Source of the DNA: Pholis gunnellus
Lineage: Eukaryota; Chordata; Actinopteri; Perciformes; Pholidae
Direction: 5' to 3'
Assembly (NCBI GenBank): GCA_910591455.2
Contig: OU342804.1
Location: forward strand, 8,488,633 to 8,552,632
Length of the DNA: 64,000 nt
Shown here: piece after piece, positions 14,240 through 29,299 of the stretch
Layout of the letters: each line of letters begins with the position of its first letter
Position numbering within the stretch: position 1 is the stretch's first letter
Translations under genes and position numbers: made by a program
The notes under the pieces: generated by a model
Databases searched by the model: none
What the model was told of the DNA's origin: nothing
Seen by the model: only the letters and a program-made list of their open reading frames with translations

Positions 14240-15818
14240 CGGGACATTGTGTAGGCTCAGGCGATCGGTGGAAAATGCCCTATAATGTCTGTTCCTTCGT
14301 ATCTATTGATGGTGCATACATTTTGCCTTTTAGATTTTAGATGTCAGTTATTCGCAACGCATTCGTCCAACACCCTTACTGGAGCCTCTGTTTTTAAGAA
14401 GCCACATCTTTTCAACAAATATCTTACTTAATGCAGACTCTTCTCACTCTTAACAGGTGTGTATGCAGGTGATGTGGTGGGACGTTGTTGGTTTAGCCCC
14501 AGTTCACTGCTCCCTGTTGGCCTCCCGTGAGGTTGGAATGCCTCGACGGGAGGAGGAGGAAGGGAGCATTTTGGGGGATGGGAGTTTGGCTAGTGATCTC
14601 TTTCTTCCTCCCTTTCCGTCTATATCTCACACACACGCATGCATACACACACACACACACACACACACACGCATCCAAAGAGTGGCCGTGCAGTTAACTC
14701 TAGCTCAAGTTCATTGTGGCTGAGTTCCGGGAGGCGCTGGTGTTGGAGGGCGCTGGGGGAGGGGGGGGGGGGGGGGAGGAGCAGTAATTAAAGAGCTTTG
14801 AGAGAGGGGGCCCCATGCGCTCTGTTAGATGCATTTCACCTTCCCCCCTCCCCCTCACCATAATCCCCACAGGAATAAACAAATTGGGCTTTTCAGCCTG
14901 CAAGCTGGGCCTGGGGGCTCCTGTAATGGGATAGACATGAGGTGTGTGTGTGTGTGTGTGCGTCGGACAGAGAGAGATTGTGCGTTTGAATACGAGATAT
15001 GAGAGAGAGAACATGTGTTTCTTGGTCAGTGTTTTGTGTGTGTGTGTGTCCCACCACAAGTGCAGTAAGTGGCTAATTGCTCCCAGCTCAGTGGTGAAGT
15101 GTGCAGACGGACAAAGAGGCCTCACCTTCATTTACTTAATCCACGGGTTTGGTATCTGAACCAGATTATACTGGGGTTCCTCTAAAACACCTGAGCACCC
15201 CGTGTCTGCACTTTTACTGGCCTTATTTTTTTTGTAGTTTTGGCCATCGGCCCTATTGTTATACTCCATTTTGATTGCTTGGATGTGGGGAGTCCTACAG
15301 CTCATCTCCTTCATTTCTACAAAGGTTTGGTAGAACTTCTGGTCTGTTTACAACCATGTGAACGTGATATTTTGCCCATTCATGTTCCTGCCCTTCTTAA
15401 CCTCATTCTAAAGACGTCACTGCATCCCCGAATCTCAACCAATCACCTCGGCCCTCTTTTATCTAGGCACACACCTGCTACCTCGACGAAACTAAACTAC
15501 CGCTACCCTTCTCTGTAACATTTTCTTTTTTAATGCCCACAGTTTGATGTACATTTCCCACCCCGAATCCTCAGCTAGTACTATTCCCAAATCTCATTGC
15601 GGCGACGCCGCGCACCTCCAAACGTCCTAATCGGATCAGAAGCACAGGAGCATGATGTCAGGCAGGGAAAGGACACGACAGAGGAAGAGTGTATCTAAAT
15701 CCCCATCTTAAAGCCGGAATGAGCCGCGCATCACACGGCCTGGCTGTCTCTCGCTTAACGAGAACGACCGACGCGACACATTTGTTCAGCTAATGAGAGC
15801 CGTGTGTGCGACGGACTG

Positions 15819-15887
15819 TGTGTGTGTGTGTGTGTGTCTGACATCAGGTCCAAGATGGCCACAGCTGATCAGTTCTGAAGTGTGTGT

Positions 15888-15921
<34 letters not shown>
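15819..15921. repeat. Two (GT)n tracts
   Basis: Tracts at 15819-15838 and 15880-15921 (the latter with one TC interruption) are separated by about 40 bases of unique sequence. Confidence 0.9.
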
Positions 15922-15924
<3 letters not shown>

Positions 15925-17599
15925 GTGCGGGTAGGGGGAGGTTAAATGAATTCATCCCCTCTCCTTTTAATGAGCCTCAAGCACATCTCATTTCACTGGC
16001 TGTTGCGCTTAAAAAAAGAAAAATAGTCCCCCCCCCCCCCTCCCGTCTTCTCCTCTTCAGTTCCTCCACCTCCACTTCCAGTCTTTCAGGCGACTTCAGA
16101 GGGTTCTGCCATGCAAAGCAGTCAATGATTTACTAAAAATGTCCTTTAATCATTGCAGGTTTTATTCCCCCGGCCTGTCTGGAGGTCAGCAATCGTCTTT
16201 TCTTTTCTTTTCTTTTCTGTCCTGCACAAAAGGAGCTCTGTTAGTCGTCGGGTTGTTGACAGCAGAGAGAGGAGGAGAGTCGAGGCGTTTCAGTTTGACG
16301 TCCTGCAGGTCTGATGATGATCAGCAGGTTGCTCATTAAACACCATTCCGAGTCTCCGCTGCTCTGTTGTCCTACAGAATGTAGAGACACAGATGTTGCG
16401 CTGTCACTGAGGAAATGAGTGTGGGGGGGGGAGGGGGAGAAAGCGTACGAGATGCCAAAAAGAAAAACTGTTACAAAAACGGCTGGCATCCGGCTGAAGC
16501 CCGATGCCGCCTCGACTGAAATATCTCTGACAAAACCTCGTCGGAGAGAGGAAACGACATCGGCTTTGAAATAAAAGGAAAGCTAGTTTGTTTACGTCCC
16601 CGTCCTCCTCTCCGCCCCTTCATTGCCATCCTCCTCCTCCTCTGTTCGGCTCCCCCACATGCTGTTACAGTGAATGCACGAATGCCACATCTGATCCCCC
16701 AGCTCAGTGTCGAGTCATGACTCGCTTCCTTCTGCATCTCATACAGGCCTCTCTTCCCCCCCCCAATCCTCTGCTTCATTCACCTCTTCTACTTTACAAA
16801 AAAGTCTGGTAAAAAGCAGTGGGATGGGGGAGGACGGGTGGCTGCTAGAACTGAAGCCAGAACAAGTAGAGGAGGACGTTGGTTGCGCTCTGATCTGTCT
16901 TTAATCAAAGTCTAGATTATTCCATCAGTCTCTGTTGCTGCCAGCGTTCCTCCTACACACTCCTCTCTTCCAAAGCGCCGTGGTTTGTAACTCTTTCTGC
17001 TCTCATCCTCTTGTTTTTTTTTTTGTCCCCGTTGTCTTATCTCTAAAATGGGTTGCATCTGTTCTGTGTGAGGGTAAAGATGTTCAGATGCTGGACGAGG
17101 GAGGAACACACGGAGCGATCCGTCAGGAGGATGGGGGGGGGTGGGGGGGGAGTCCACTTTGAAATAGTGAAAAGTGAGAATAGTAAATTAGATCTCCATG
17201 TGCCAACTCTGATTTGAGCGAGGCTTGTGTTCCTCCTTCATGCCTTCCCTGTTGTATTCTCAATGCAATGTGTTACTCATAGATATATTGTGTTGGCATC
17301 AGCAATAATTTCTTACTTAAGAGATGCTACTGTTTTGCTGTGAGGAACATTTTATATTTCTTCTTTATTTTTTGGGTGAAAAAAGAAGTAAGAATATGTA
17401 TTCTGAGTCCAGAAGCTTACACAATCATAATTTATAACCCTGATCGCAGCATTATGCAACATAAGCTGTGCCATTATCATTTTTCCTTAGACCTTGCAGC
17501 CCTGCACACTGCATCATCCAACAATAACAGACGGTCATTACAAATGTATTTATCAAATAAATCCTATACCGTGTTCACCTGACTGTTGTCAACAAGGAA

Positions 17600-17725
<126 letters not shown>

Positions 17726-17845
17726 CTCGGTTGTCGGCAAGCAGCCTGCGGGCATCTGAGCCGACAGGCAGGCCCGAGCAGGCCCGATGCCGAGATCAAA
17801 CCTCAGGCAGCACCTCTTCTGTCTTCTCCCAGTCTGGGATATATC

Positions 17846-17850
<5 letters not shown>

Positions 17851-17888
<38 letters not shown>
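17851..17888. repeat. (GT)19 microsatellite
   Basis: 38 bases of pure GT, about 125 bases after the (GT)61 array and in the same orientation. Confidence 0.97.
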
Positions 17889-17889
<1 letters not shown>

Positions 17890-18718
17890 GAAGTGGGCCA
17901 GACAGGTCCGTTCTTTTAATCAAGGCTGGCTGAAAACAGACAGGAGTGATCTTAACAACCCGCCAGCCGGGGAGAAGAGCTGTCAGTCAGCTTCAGGAAG
18001 GGGACGGCCAACAGAGCAAGAAGAAGGAGGGAGGAAGGGAAGAGAGGAAGGGAAGGAGGGTTCCGATGCATAAATAAAGAAAGCCGGAGATTTAGGACGG
18101 CAAGATGGCAGTGCAGAGAGGACGGAGCGGAACAGATAATTGAGGTGTGTGTGTGTGTGTGTGTCGGGAGAGCGATTTACTCCTTCCTAACGGTAAAATA
18201 TTACACTGTCATTCCATTGGTCCGAAGACAGACGGTCTCTCGGGCACCGTTTGTTATGGCTGAACCCGAAACAAATTTGTCTGAATGAAAGATGTGATGA
18301 CTGCGTCATGCTCACAATGTTGATGCATTGTCAACGGTAATATGCTGAAGAATGACCTTCATCTTCCCTCCCCGGATGGAAATGGGTCAGAATATGATTC
18401 TGCAGCTGGAACCCGGAGGACAATTTGCACAACAATATGTTGTTTAGTATGAACAGAGCAGAACTTATGTTTCTGATGTTAGTTTTGTTAGCCAGATTTT
18501 TGTAAAACTATGAAACGTCCCTCTCTCAGAGAGTACATATCTTGTTTAATATTCCTTAATAACCCAAGTTCATGGGATCAAAAGTATTTTTGTGTAATTT
18601 GTTTTAAAAAATCGCCTCAGTTATCGAGCTCTACAGCTCATGACCAAAGCCACATCTGAGAATTTTGTTTGCTTTTGAAGAAAATACGAATACATTTTTG
18701 ACATTACCGGCAAAAACC

Positions 18719-18830
18719 AAGATGGCGACGGCCAAAATGACAAACTCCAGGCTTCAGAACCACAGTCCGTAAACCGATGGGTGACGTCACGGTGACTACG
18801 TCCATTTCTTTATATCCAGTCCATGGTTTC
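18719..18830. repeat. Dispersed fish repeat, copy 1
   Basis: Contains aagatggcgacggcc, then cacagtccgtaaaccgatgg and gtgacgtcacggtgactacg. The same ordered motifs recur at 33019-33124 and partly at 52769-52805. I recognise this as a very common family in percomorph genomes; its class is not determined here, and the full element may extend further downstream. Confidence 0.75.
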
Positions 18831-21181
18831 ACAGGAGGATTGAAAGAGTTCACAGCTTTGGTAGCTCTAAGCTGGAAGTCAGTCTGGAAACTTCTATTTA
18901 CATCCGACAGTTTAGGCAATAATGTTACAACTCCATTTTCTCCTCCACAATACAGTTGTCTTAACTGGGGGTTTGTTTAAAATCTTTCTGATTGTGCAAA
19001 TGCTTATGTTTCTTGCCTCACTGGACCTATTTTGAGTAATATCGCCGTGCTTCCAAATTGCAGCCATTACCTTGGTCAGTACAATGTTGTTATCTCTAGA
19101 AATGATGGACAAATACATGAAAACAAGACCGAAGTTGTAATAAACTGGAATTAGCCTTTAAATGTATTTCTCCTCCTCCTCCTCCTTCATTACACCACTG
19201 CTGTTTTGGACATGATCTGCTGAAGCTGCTGTCACAAGCTGACAGGGGGGGGGGGGGCAGCATTAAGATTGATGTCTTCATATTCAGAAATGCCTTGGGC
19301 CAAATTAACGTTTATTGAGTTACATCCTGCTTTTCCTTTTATGAGGGTCTAAAACAGGATACTACTCGCATCGACCCAGGCACATATTAAACAACCCAGA
19401 ATGTCTTGGGACTGAAGAACACGTTAACACGCTCACACTCTTGATTGTTTTGGCCTTTATTGTTGATTAAGGCGGGGAGTTTAACTCGAAGAATGGGATT
19501 ATGTTGTGATTTTTCGATGATTGCAGCGTCTACAAATTAAACTTTGATGAGGCTTGTGCCTCCTCCTCCTCCTCATGGCTGCTGATGATCCATTAACAGT
19601 TGTCATAACACCGGAGCGTAATTATTCTCCAGCCGGAGGGGGGGGGGGGGGTCTTCAGTCCAACGAGATCTGGAAGTCTGCGGCGCACAGAAGCACCTCA
19701 GACTAACGGAGCAAATATCTGTGCCGTCTATTTAAACGGGGGCTTTATTAGTGGGCTGCTGCCATGTCTACTAGCACACATGTGAAAAAGCTCTCCGTCA
19801 TGTTTAACTTCTCCCCCGGAGTCGACCCGAGCTGCAGAGCGCTCTGGCAGCACGATGGAGGAACGACGCTCTAGTGACTGCCTTGTTTCAGAGCTACATC
19901 GCCCAAAACCTCAAAACCTGTGCACATTTGATTTAGTCCGTTTGTTTTTGTATTTGCATTAAAAGAATTGTGCTTTTTGCAGAATTTCTAGTCTGCATAT
20001 ACAAGGCAAATGTACCCTCAGCCAGTTTGATATTTTGACATCCATGCTACGCAGATGATGAAATATGTGCACCATAGCAACAAAAGCAGTTAGAGACGGC
20101 CTATAATTAGCCCAAGTGAAGCCCTACCTCTCCATCCTACACACGCAGCGCAAACATTGAAAAAGTGTGTTCAGTTTTGCTTTTCCTCTTAAAATGAGTT
20201 TGAGAGCCGCAAAGTGTCTCTCATTCAAACAGGAGGGAGATAAAAGCGTGTCATTAAATAAGGTGCAGTGTTGTACCTTTTTTGTCACCTCATGGTGAAA
20301 CGCCACCGATAAAACGTGACTAATCTGTACCCTCATTTGTCAGAGTTGAGGTAATAGGGATGTATTGTGTGCCTACGACTATACGCAGCGAGGAGCTGAA
20401 CAACTTTCAAATGAATAGCACCTCATACGGCGGCATAACAGTTTGTAGAATGAGTCAAACACCCCGAGTCTGCAGAGTCGTGTTCCTCAGGATTCCGAAC
20501 GAAGACTCGATTAAATGATGACCCGAGGAGCTGCTCTTCCTCTCTTTGTCAGACCTCCGTAAAGCTGTGCGAGACCCCGACATCTTTCTGGTTTACTCAA
20601 ATGATCAATCAGCCGGATAAGGTTCTGACGCGACAGACGCGTTTAATTTCCTACAACACAGCGGATCTCCGGCGCTGCCCTTTCTTTGCCTTTTCTGTTG
20701 TCTCCTTCCTCAAACAGGCAATTGGTGCGTATCGATCTCCCCGAGCATCATTCCCAGATGACTCATCCTATCGCTCAGGGAGTCTGGCTCGCCGAGGAAA
20801 CGCTTTATTCTCGTTTCCTGCTCGACGTTAGGTGATGCTTGTCAAGGTGGAAGGTCCTGTCTGGGCCTCGAGGCTCAGAATAGTCTCTCCCGATTGTAGG
20901 TGGGAAAGTGTATATACAAGTGTATAGTGTATTCTTTCTTTCTTTAAGAGGAATAACAACGTCTTTGGTGGGGCCGAGGGCTGGCAAGAGGTGTGCTGTG
21001 GCGCCCCCGAGGAGCATTTGGCCTTCCCTGGCTGTTTTGTGAGCGTTTGACAGGTGAAATAGTGTGGGAACTGCGGGGAGTGTTTCTTTAAAATGCTTTT
21101 TGTTGCGCTTGTCGGGGATCTGGAGGTGCATGGTGAATGCTCAATAGCTCTGTAGGAGCCACTGGTGAATGGTTGAGTAGA

Positions 21182-21266
21182 GGGGGGGGGGGGGGGTGGC
21201 TTCCCCTGCGAGAGCTGTGCAGATTGTTGCTGAGGCTCCTTCTGTGGCAGAACTGTCCACATTTCT

Positions 21267-21297
<31 letters not shown>
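21182..21297. repeat. G15 run and C29 run
   Basis: G15 at 21182-21196 and C29 at 21269-21297 are complementary homopolymers separated by 72 bases. The overlapping minus-strand open frame with poly-Gly and poly-Pro is an artefact. Confidence 0.9.
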
Positions 21298-22436
21298 TTA
21301 CTGCTCCAACAGAGGAGTTCAGAAAAATACGTCTTTTCTTTTTAAAAAAAAATGTTATTGATTGATCAGACTGACATGTACGTTGCCCGTTTCCCAGCCG
21401 GAACCGGTTGGAGTGTCGCCATGCGGACTGAAGAACCCCACGTTCCTCTGAAGCCCGACTCTCTCTCCAACGTTCTCCGCCTGGGGAAAGAAACATGCAC
21501 GACGCTGTCTGGCTGTCCACACTCGCGGTCATTGTTTTCTCTGTTGTGTCGGGGAAATCATGATCACATGGGGTGCGGTAGATCAAAGCCAGTTGGAATG
21601 TCGTCGCTGACAAACCTGCTGTTAATCAGACCGATAATTGTTGAGTCGGGTCCGAGCCCCCTTCAGACAGGAAAGAGCTTTTTCAGTGATTGAAAGCTTT
21701 TTGGGGCGAGACGTGGTGATGGAGGATGAGTCGCTCTCACATTTTGATGATCGGGGCAATGGAAGGGTCAAACGGGGTCCTGAGAACCCACAGAAATGTG
21801 GGGGCGCTCCCCTTCGCCTTGATTCAGAGTGTTCTGCCTCAGAAAGGAAGACGAGAAGGGTTGAGGCAAAGAGAAACGGACGGGAAAACTGAGAGAAGCA
21901 AAACGGAACGGATGGGAGAAAACAAGTTTGTGTTGGAGGAAATGGCCGCTGACGGACGATACTGGATTGGATAAAGGAATGCGGGTTTTGCGGGAATAGC
22001 TTGTGGTTTGCTTTTAGAGACGGTGGAAAGTAAGGCAGAGAGCGAAGCAGAGAGAGGGATTGTTCAGAGCCAGCGCCTGGCGAGGGCCATTGTTCATCCT
22101 TCCCTTTTGAGCTGAAGGAGACAGGAGAGTTTCACACGCCACTCGCAGGCATCCTGCTGGGCAGCCCCGGAAGGGGGCCATTGCAGCCGGTAAAGAAGGC
22201 CTGGCCATAGGGATAAATTACTCTGAATGGAAGGGTCTGTGTTTGCCGTTTTCTCCTTTTTCTAAAAGGAGCCGGAGAGGGAAAGAATTCAGCCCCAACC
22301 ACAGGTTGTCCGCTCCGCTTCTGGAAAGGCTCTGCCTTCCAAGTCACCAATTTAACACCCCCCCCCCCCAACCACCCTCCTCACTCTTCACTCCCACCTC
22401 CTCTGGAATGCTCTGGGGTTTTGTTGTCCTGCGGGG

Positions 22437-22439
<3 letters not shown>

Positions 22440-22485
<46 letters not shown>

Positions 22486-22490
22486 TGTGT
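22440..22490. repeat. (GT)n microsatellite
   Basis: About 50 bases of GT with one interruption near the 3' end. Confidence 0.95.
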
Positions 22491-23275
22491 AATGGGCTTT
22501 CATAACTTCAAGATGTGCATGTATTCGCATTGGGGGAAAAGGGATACAAAATGACTTTCTCCTTTTAATATCAACAAAAGTACGACCTGCGGTACCCCTT
22601 TAAAAGCACAATTAAAGTGACGTTCTTTACGTCTAGTTTACATTACCCTATTTATTTAACGAGTTGCGTCATGTGTAAATAGACATTTCTAAGCAGAACT
22701 TCACTGCATCAAACTCGGCCTTAAAATAGTAGGTGTTCCAGACAAAGATGCCCCCAAATAAGAGTGTGACCGTAACGTTTGTTCAGTAGCTTTTTTGCTG
22801 TGGGTGTCAGGTGATTGACAGGGATGTCATTCAGCGCTAATATAGAAATGCACTGGAGCTGTTTCCACACTGTACAAAAACTGAAGTAAAATCGTTTTTT
22901 CTCGATGTAACTACAAGTAAGCCGAGTTTGAGGTTTGGGGTGGACTGTTATGGTGTTTTATAGATCGTATGTTTATGAATACATTTTACGTTATTTGTTG
23001 CCTTTTCTGTTCAAAAGACATGTTTTAAGTTGGGCTTGCTGATAAAAAAATGTACTCTCAAAGTCCAAAAACTGTGTCATGTGGAATTAAAAACTATATA
23101 CAGTTGCTGGTGTCTTTGAGGTTTAAGTGGTTTACTGAGTTTTCTCCTCAAATCTGTCGCTGTTTTGTGTCAAACAGAAATCAAATCCAGTATTGGTCTG
23201 GCTCTATTCTGATTCTCTTCACCAGTTTGGCTGATACATAAAAAGACTTCAAACCTTTGACAGTATCTGCACATT

Positions 23276-23375
<100 letters not shown>

Positions 23376-24199
23376 TGTGGGAGCCCTCCTCGTAGTTAGC
23401 AGCTCATTTTAATGGCTGGCTTGTTGGACTGATGTAAAAAACAGACAGGTCAATATACCGAAACTGGCAAACTCTCACTCGGAGAGCTGGAATTTACAAG
23501 CCCAGTTTTTTGCCCCAAATCCCAAATGTTAACATCATAGAGCGTCTGGTGCCAACATGGAGGAGGCTGGAGCTGCTCCTTCATGCTGCCTCAGTTTATA
23601 ACTGGATATTACTGAGCTGGACCTCAGCGCCTGCTCTCCTCATCCAGTCAGAGCCCATAAAGTGAGTTAGAGCTCGCCCGCATGGAATAATCTCCTCTTA
23701 TTACACTTATCCCTTTCACTGTGAGTTCACATTCACAGACATGCTGCTAATACAGATCTGGCATCCGGTGCTGCCATGAGGCCTGTTCAGGAACGCTCCA
23801 CCCGCTCTCCTTCTGGTTTTTGGTGCCTTACGGGGGCTCGAGGTTAATGTTTGTGCAGATGAAATCATGTTTTGCACAAGTTAAATCTGGTTGATGGATT
23901 GGTACGACGCAATTAAATGCAGATGTGAAAGATAAACAGATAAACACTATGGAAGTGGACGCCACAATTTGGTGACAACTTTAGTCATTTAGTTTAGATT
24001 CATAGTTGTGGATGCAACTATTTCGGTGCCGCGTTTAGTTACCAGCAAACAAATGAAATGCAAAAAGCTACAGATGTTATCATTTGCACCGAGGAGTCGG
24101 TGTACTCACTTCGTCTTGTTCGTTCCATTGGACTGTAACAACTGCAGTTTTTAGGATCGGGATTCTTGTGTGTTGTGAAACCAGCTCCTCCAAAAATGT

Positions 24200-24450
24200 A
24201 AGCCGGCAGTCACGCTGCCAGAGAGGAGGAAGGTTTGATGCTTGGGTCGGCAACTTTGGAGAAACCAAAGCAGGAGTAAGCTGGATTTTTAAAGTATACT
24301 CTCCAAAGCCACTCCCCCAAAATACATGAACCAAGGCCCCAGGAAGGGAGACACTTACATAGTGGCCAAATGGTGGAAATGTCCACTTCCGGGTCATGTG
24401 ATGCCATTGGGGCCCAATGAGACTTTGCCCCATTGACTTACATTACAGTA
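24200..24450. repeat. Dispersed fish repeat
   Basis: Includes cttgggtcggcaactttgg, cacttccgggtcatgtgatg and atgagactttgccccattga followed by cttacatta. I recognise this combination from dispersed repeats in other fish genomes. Boundaries and class are uncertain. Confidence 0.6.
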
Positions 24451-24824
24451 TATCAACTTCCTAGTACAAACACATAGATAGCCCTTATTTAAGTCGTCCT
24501 AAACGTTTTTAAATGCTTTATTAATAGCATCCAGAGTTATTGTCTTTGCTCTTTACCTTTTTAATGTGAATGTGTTTTTGTGAAAGTATTTCAGCCGTCT
24601 ATCCGGTGTTTGCTGTACTCTCTCCTGCAGGCTGCCACGGTGCGACTTTGTTTTGTACGTCAGACGGATTTCAGTCTGTCAGCATGCAGCCCAGAGCAGC
24701 TGATCGATAAATCCCAGGAGAGGTACTGACCTCTGGAGCGGGGGTCTCTGTTACAGGGAGGGGTCCAGGCTCGTGTAGCCCTCACAGACTGACTCCACTG
24801 GACTAGACCTGATCCAGACACTAG

Positions 24825-24951
<127 letters not shown>

Positions 24952-25846
24952 GCCTAAAACTTCACCTTCAGTCCACCTGACGTCGAAATGGTCAAAACTA
25001 TCCCACACACAGAGGTTCAAATAGACGGCCTCTTAGTTTTCCATGCACTTATTTCATTCTACCTGGGCTGTGATTCAAGCTTAGCGATGTTAACATTCCT
25101 ATTGGTTCGGATACTTTAATTCGCCAATGCCTTTACAAACCAGAAACATGGTTTTGATTTGCCTCCACAGAACAATAGATGTTTTCTGTGGAGACGGATC
25201 ACTTAGTTTGGGTTTATTGGACATTTTTGAGGTTCGCATCCCACAGCGCAGACTGATGATTCTGTTGTTTTTCCACTTATTCTAAGCCGAGGTTAGACCG
25301 GCGATGTATGAACCACGAACACGACACTCACCGATCTCCACATTCTGTTTCGATTTTCACGGGCCATGTCCTGACTTTATTTCGTTACTTACAGTTTACT
25401 CTTGACAATTAAATTATGGTTACATCACTTAAATAGACAACAGTTTGAGACATGTGCTTTTCATTTTGGAAACGTCGGAAAGTAGTCTGAAAACCTCTTC
25501 TTCATCGAATCAGGTGTGGGCAGGACTCTGCCAGGATCTGGATTGGGAACCGCTGACTTAAACGATTGAGTGATCGAGTATCAAAATACTTACAATTAGT
25601 TTTAAATCGATAAAAGGTTTCAGCACAATGTCCTTTATCCTTTATGGAGGAGCTATACATACACACATTCACTGATGAAAGGTACAGAGTGAAAGAAGGA
25701 TTTTAGCATTTTAAGAATTGATACAGTATAATCTCATTGGAAATTAAACTCCAACTAGAACTTCCCAGGAGGGAGCACTGGGCTCTGTTGAAGCTCTGAA
25801 CCGTGTGTCCCTGATAGAGGCCCCTGTTGGGGGATTTTGGGGGTTA

Positions 25847-25848
<2 letters not shown>

Positions 25849-25941
<93 letters not shown>
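25849..25941. repeat. (GT)46 microsatellite
   Basis: Uninterrupted GT array of about 92 bases, followed by GAGAGGGGG. Confidence 0.97.
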
Positions 25942-25943
<2 letters not shown>

Positions 25944-26487
25944 AGGGGGTCAGCTGGCCAAAGAGACAATCTGTGGATTAGAGCGAGCTTGGACACCAAG
26001 TGCTCGCTCAGCACATTACCCAGCGAGTCTAGTGTTCACAGCCAGAGGCAGAGCTCAGAGCTCCTCTGTGTTTACACTGCTGCCAGCCCTGACAGACATA
26101 CACACACAATCCTATTCATACCAGAGCCAATACATATTTGCACTGAAATGCTCAAAGTCTCACATTCTGCTGTAAATCTGCAGCGATGCTCTTTGAACTG
26201 AAGCTCTTTGAACAAAACTGAACTTTTTATTCATACTTTTTTTGCTCGAATGTTTAACGTGATCGGAACACAAGAAGCCGTATACTGTAGAAAGTTACCG
26301 AACTCAAATACAGCACACAGTCGGCAAAATAAAGATTTAAAATGTGGAACTACAGATCGATCAAAGAACAAGTCATGCTATGAACTAAGGGAGTTGCAAT
26401 AGTAACAATAACTGTGAAATAAAGTAAATAACTAATGATATCATCATCACATATGAATATATTGTGTAACATAATCCAGCGTCTCTT

Positions 26488-26700
26488 AAAGCTACAGTTG
26501 GTAACTTTAAAAAGTATCTTTGTGTCATATATTTTCTGTCCCTATATCCTGACAGTAGCATAGAGACAGATCATCTGTGGAAACATTCAGGTTCCTCTTC
26601 CTCCTGTCAGTGCTCCTAATGGCCCGCACTATGAACATGTTATTAACAGTCAATATCAACTTTTGGGGCTTGGTTGTTTTCGGTAATATGTGCTACGGAA
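26488..26700. repeat. Dispersed fish repeat
   Basis: Starts with taaagctacagttggtaact and continues through acagatcatctgtggaaac and gtgctcctaatggc. This order matches a common non-coding repeat I know from percomorph fish. The long open frame across it begins with GTG and carries no recognised domain. Confidence 0.6.
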
Positions 26701-28027
26701 ACACTTTGTTTCGTACTAAAAAGGTATTGTGGTTCGATCGGAAGCCCCAGTCAAAACCGCCTTCCTCTGCGCGGCAGCATCCCTTTCATCTCGGCGGTGT
26801 TGCGTTCGCGCTGCAGCTCCGGCAGCCGCTGAACAAACAGACTGAACTTTCACGCTCTACCCGTCTCTCTCTCTCTCTCACCCCTCCTCATCCCTCCTCT
26901 CCGACTCCACTTGCTTTCTCACAAATGCACCGCAGGAGTCCTCCCACACCGGCTCACGACAGTCAGCCCTGCAGCTCCTCATCCGCCCATATGCAGCTCG
27001 CATCCTGTACGAACGGCCTCATTATCATCTTCATCAGCAGCGAGTCCCTTTTAATGTCTGTGTGTGTGTGTGTGTGTGTGTGTCATCTCTGTGGAAAAGC
27101 AGTCGTCCAGTTTCCCATTAGGTCATTAAATCCTTAAAATCCCGTCTCTGACACAGAGTAAGTAGTTGTGGTGGCTCTTTCATGTGTTTTCTCTTTGATC
27201 ATAATACAGAGTCCTTCCCTCATTCACATGCTCTATACGGTGCACACACATATGTTCTCACACACACACACACACACACGAGTCCCAAAGCCACATAAGT
27301 ACAGTGTGCGAAGGCCCGAGTCATCACAAAAGGCTGACAGTTGTGGAAAATGAAACGTAAGACAGTCTCGCCCCTCTCCCCCCTTTAACCCCTTCACGGC
27401 CCTGTGACCAGGCAGACTACACCGCAAAGCACTCGTAGACCAAGATATCCAAACTCTGACGTCATCTTCTAGAAACATTTAAAATCTTCAAAAGTCTGCC
27501 AAGTGGGGGACGAAATGTAACTTTATCTCACAATGCTACAAACTGCTTTTATTCTGCTGGATGCATCTGCTTTGGTTTTTCATTATCAGCCGACAGTCGG
27601 TGCCTTTTAGCTTTTATTTATCTTTAATGCAAATGACTATAAGCTCTAAGCTAACTGTAGCGTTTATGTTTCATATGGCACATGGTTCCCTATAAATAAA
27701 TCTAATATAGCACATGCTTTACCGAAATGGATGCAATCTTAAATGAGTGTTTTGCATGCCGGTATGAACAGTGTTCACGTTCTCTTTGTCATTAAATCTT
27801 AACAAGGACGGTAAATGATAAAGAAATGGAAACGTTTCCAGAGGCTGCAGCTTTGCAGGTTGGAAGGTTGTTTAATGTTGGTGGAAGTTTGTGCTCAACT
27901 GAGTGCATCCGAGCCACGCTTTATTTTGAAATCTTCATACTTTTACCCAGAGAAAAATTAGATCGGGGGATTATGTTGGATTATCTAAAAAATATTTAAA
28001 AAATAGTTTTTTCAACTGTGCTGATAT

Positions 28028-28056
28028 CCCCCCCCCCCCCCCCCCCCTTTTTTTTT
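28028..28056. repeat. C20-T9 homopolymer run
   Basis: Twenty C followed by nine T, a long pyrimidine run on the plus strand. Confidence 0.95.
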
Positions 28057-28198
28057 ATAACTTGCATGTCGCCCGCCCCTCACACCCGCCCAGTGCCAGC
28101 CCACATGCCCGTCCAGCAGTCATCCACTCATCCGTGGCCAAGTCAGTGTTATCTTTGAACTGACTTCAGAGAGACTGCTGCCCGGCCGCGGATGATGG

Positions 28199-28199
<1 letters not shown>

Positions 28200-28240
<41 letters not shown>
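28200..28240. repeat. (GT)20 microsatellite
   Basis: About 41 bases of uninterrupted GT. Confidence 0.95.
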
Positions 28241-28243
<3 letters not shown>

Positions 28244-28611
28244 TACTGTATACAGCTCCATAGCAGCACCATCCTTTCATTCGCCCCCCCCACTTGTTTG
28301 ATCTCAGAGGCCTTTTATTTTGAACCCTCAGCAGCAGGACGATGATATATCATTAAGCGTGTAATTATGTTGTTTTCGCTCATTTCAAGGGAATAAAGGA
28401 CAGTATCCTCCCACACGCTTCTGGGGTTGCACTTCGTTAATAGGCGATGACTTAGCAGAGTGTGTCTTTGTGTGTGAGTGTGAGTGTGAGTGTTGTTGTT
28501 TGCTTGAATGAAGCACTGCACAGGGTGAACATGCAGACATATGAGGGTCTGTTATGAAGCCTGCGGTCAGGTTAAGGGGTGGGTGTTCGGCCTTAAAGGC
28601 AAGCCAACACA

Positions 28612-28752
<141 letters not shown>

Positions 28753-29076
28753 CTGCTGAGTTACGTCACATGAAAGTGATTGAGCGCTGCTGTGTGATAA
28801 GACTTGAGTTTTAATGAAAGTCTGTGATGAGCAGGCGCGAAAAGAGCCCCGCTGCCTACCAACTGCTGCACATTTCAAACGCTGCCGTGTTTGTGTGTGT
28901 GCGTGCGTGCGTGTGTGTCAGCAAAACAGAGGGATGAGCTCGTGATGACTGGGCCTGTCCAGGAAGATTTTTAGCGATGCTTTGAGGAGTTGGCACCAAT
29001 CTGAACTTGTTTGTCTGGTACTCTGTTTTTGCACTTGAGTGCGCGAACCGGATGTTTTAAACGATTTAAGAACTTC

Positions 29077-29299
<223 letters not shown>

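Noticed and set aside
20828..21613. 261-codon minus-strand open frame
   Set aside because: It crosses a C29 and a G15 homopolymer giving poly-Gly and poly-Pro, and shows no domain or splice context.
26577..27137. 186-codon frame starting with a hydrophobic, signal-like stretch, considered as lrp4 exon 1
   Set aside because: The first codon is GTG, the start lies in a dispersed fish repeat, and there is no suitable phase-1 donor soon after the hydrophobic stretch.
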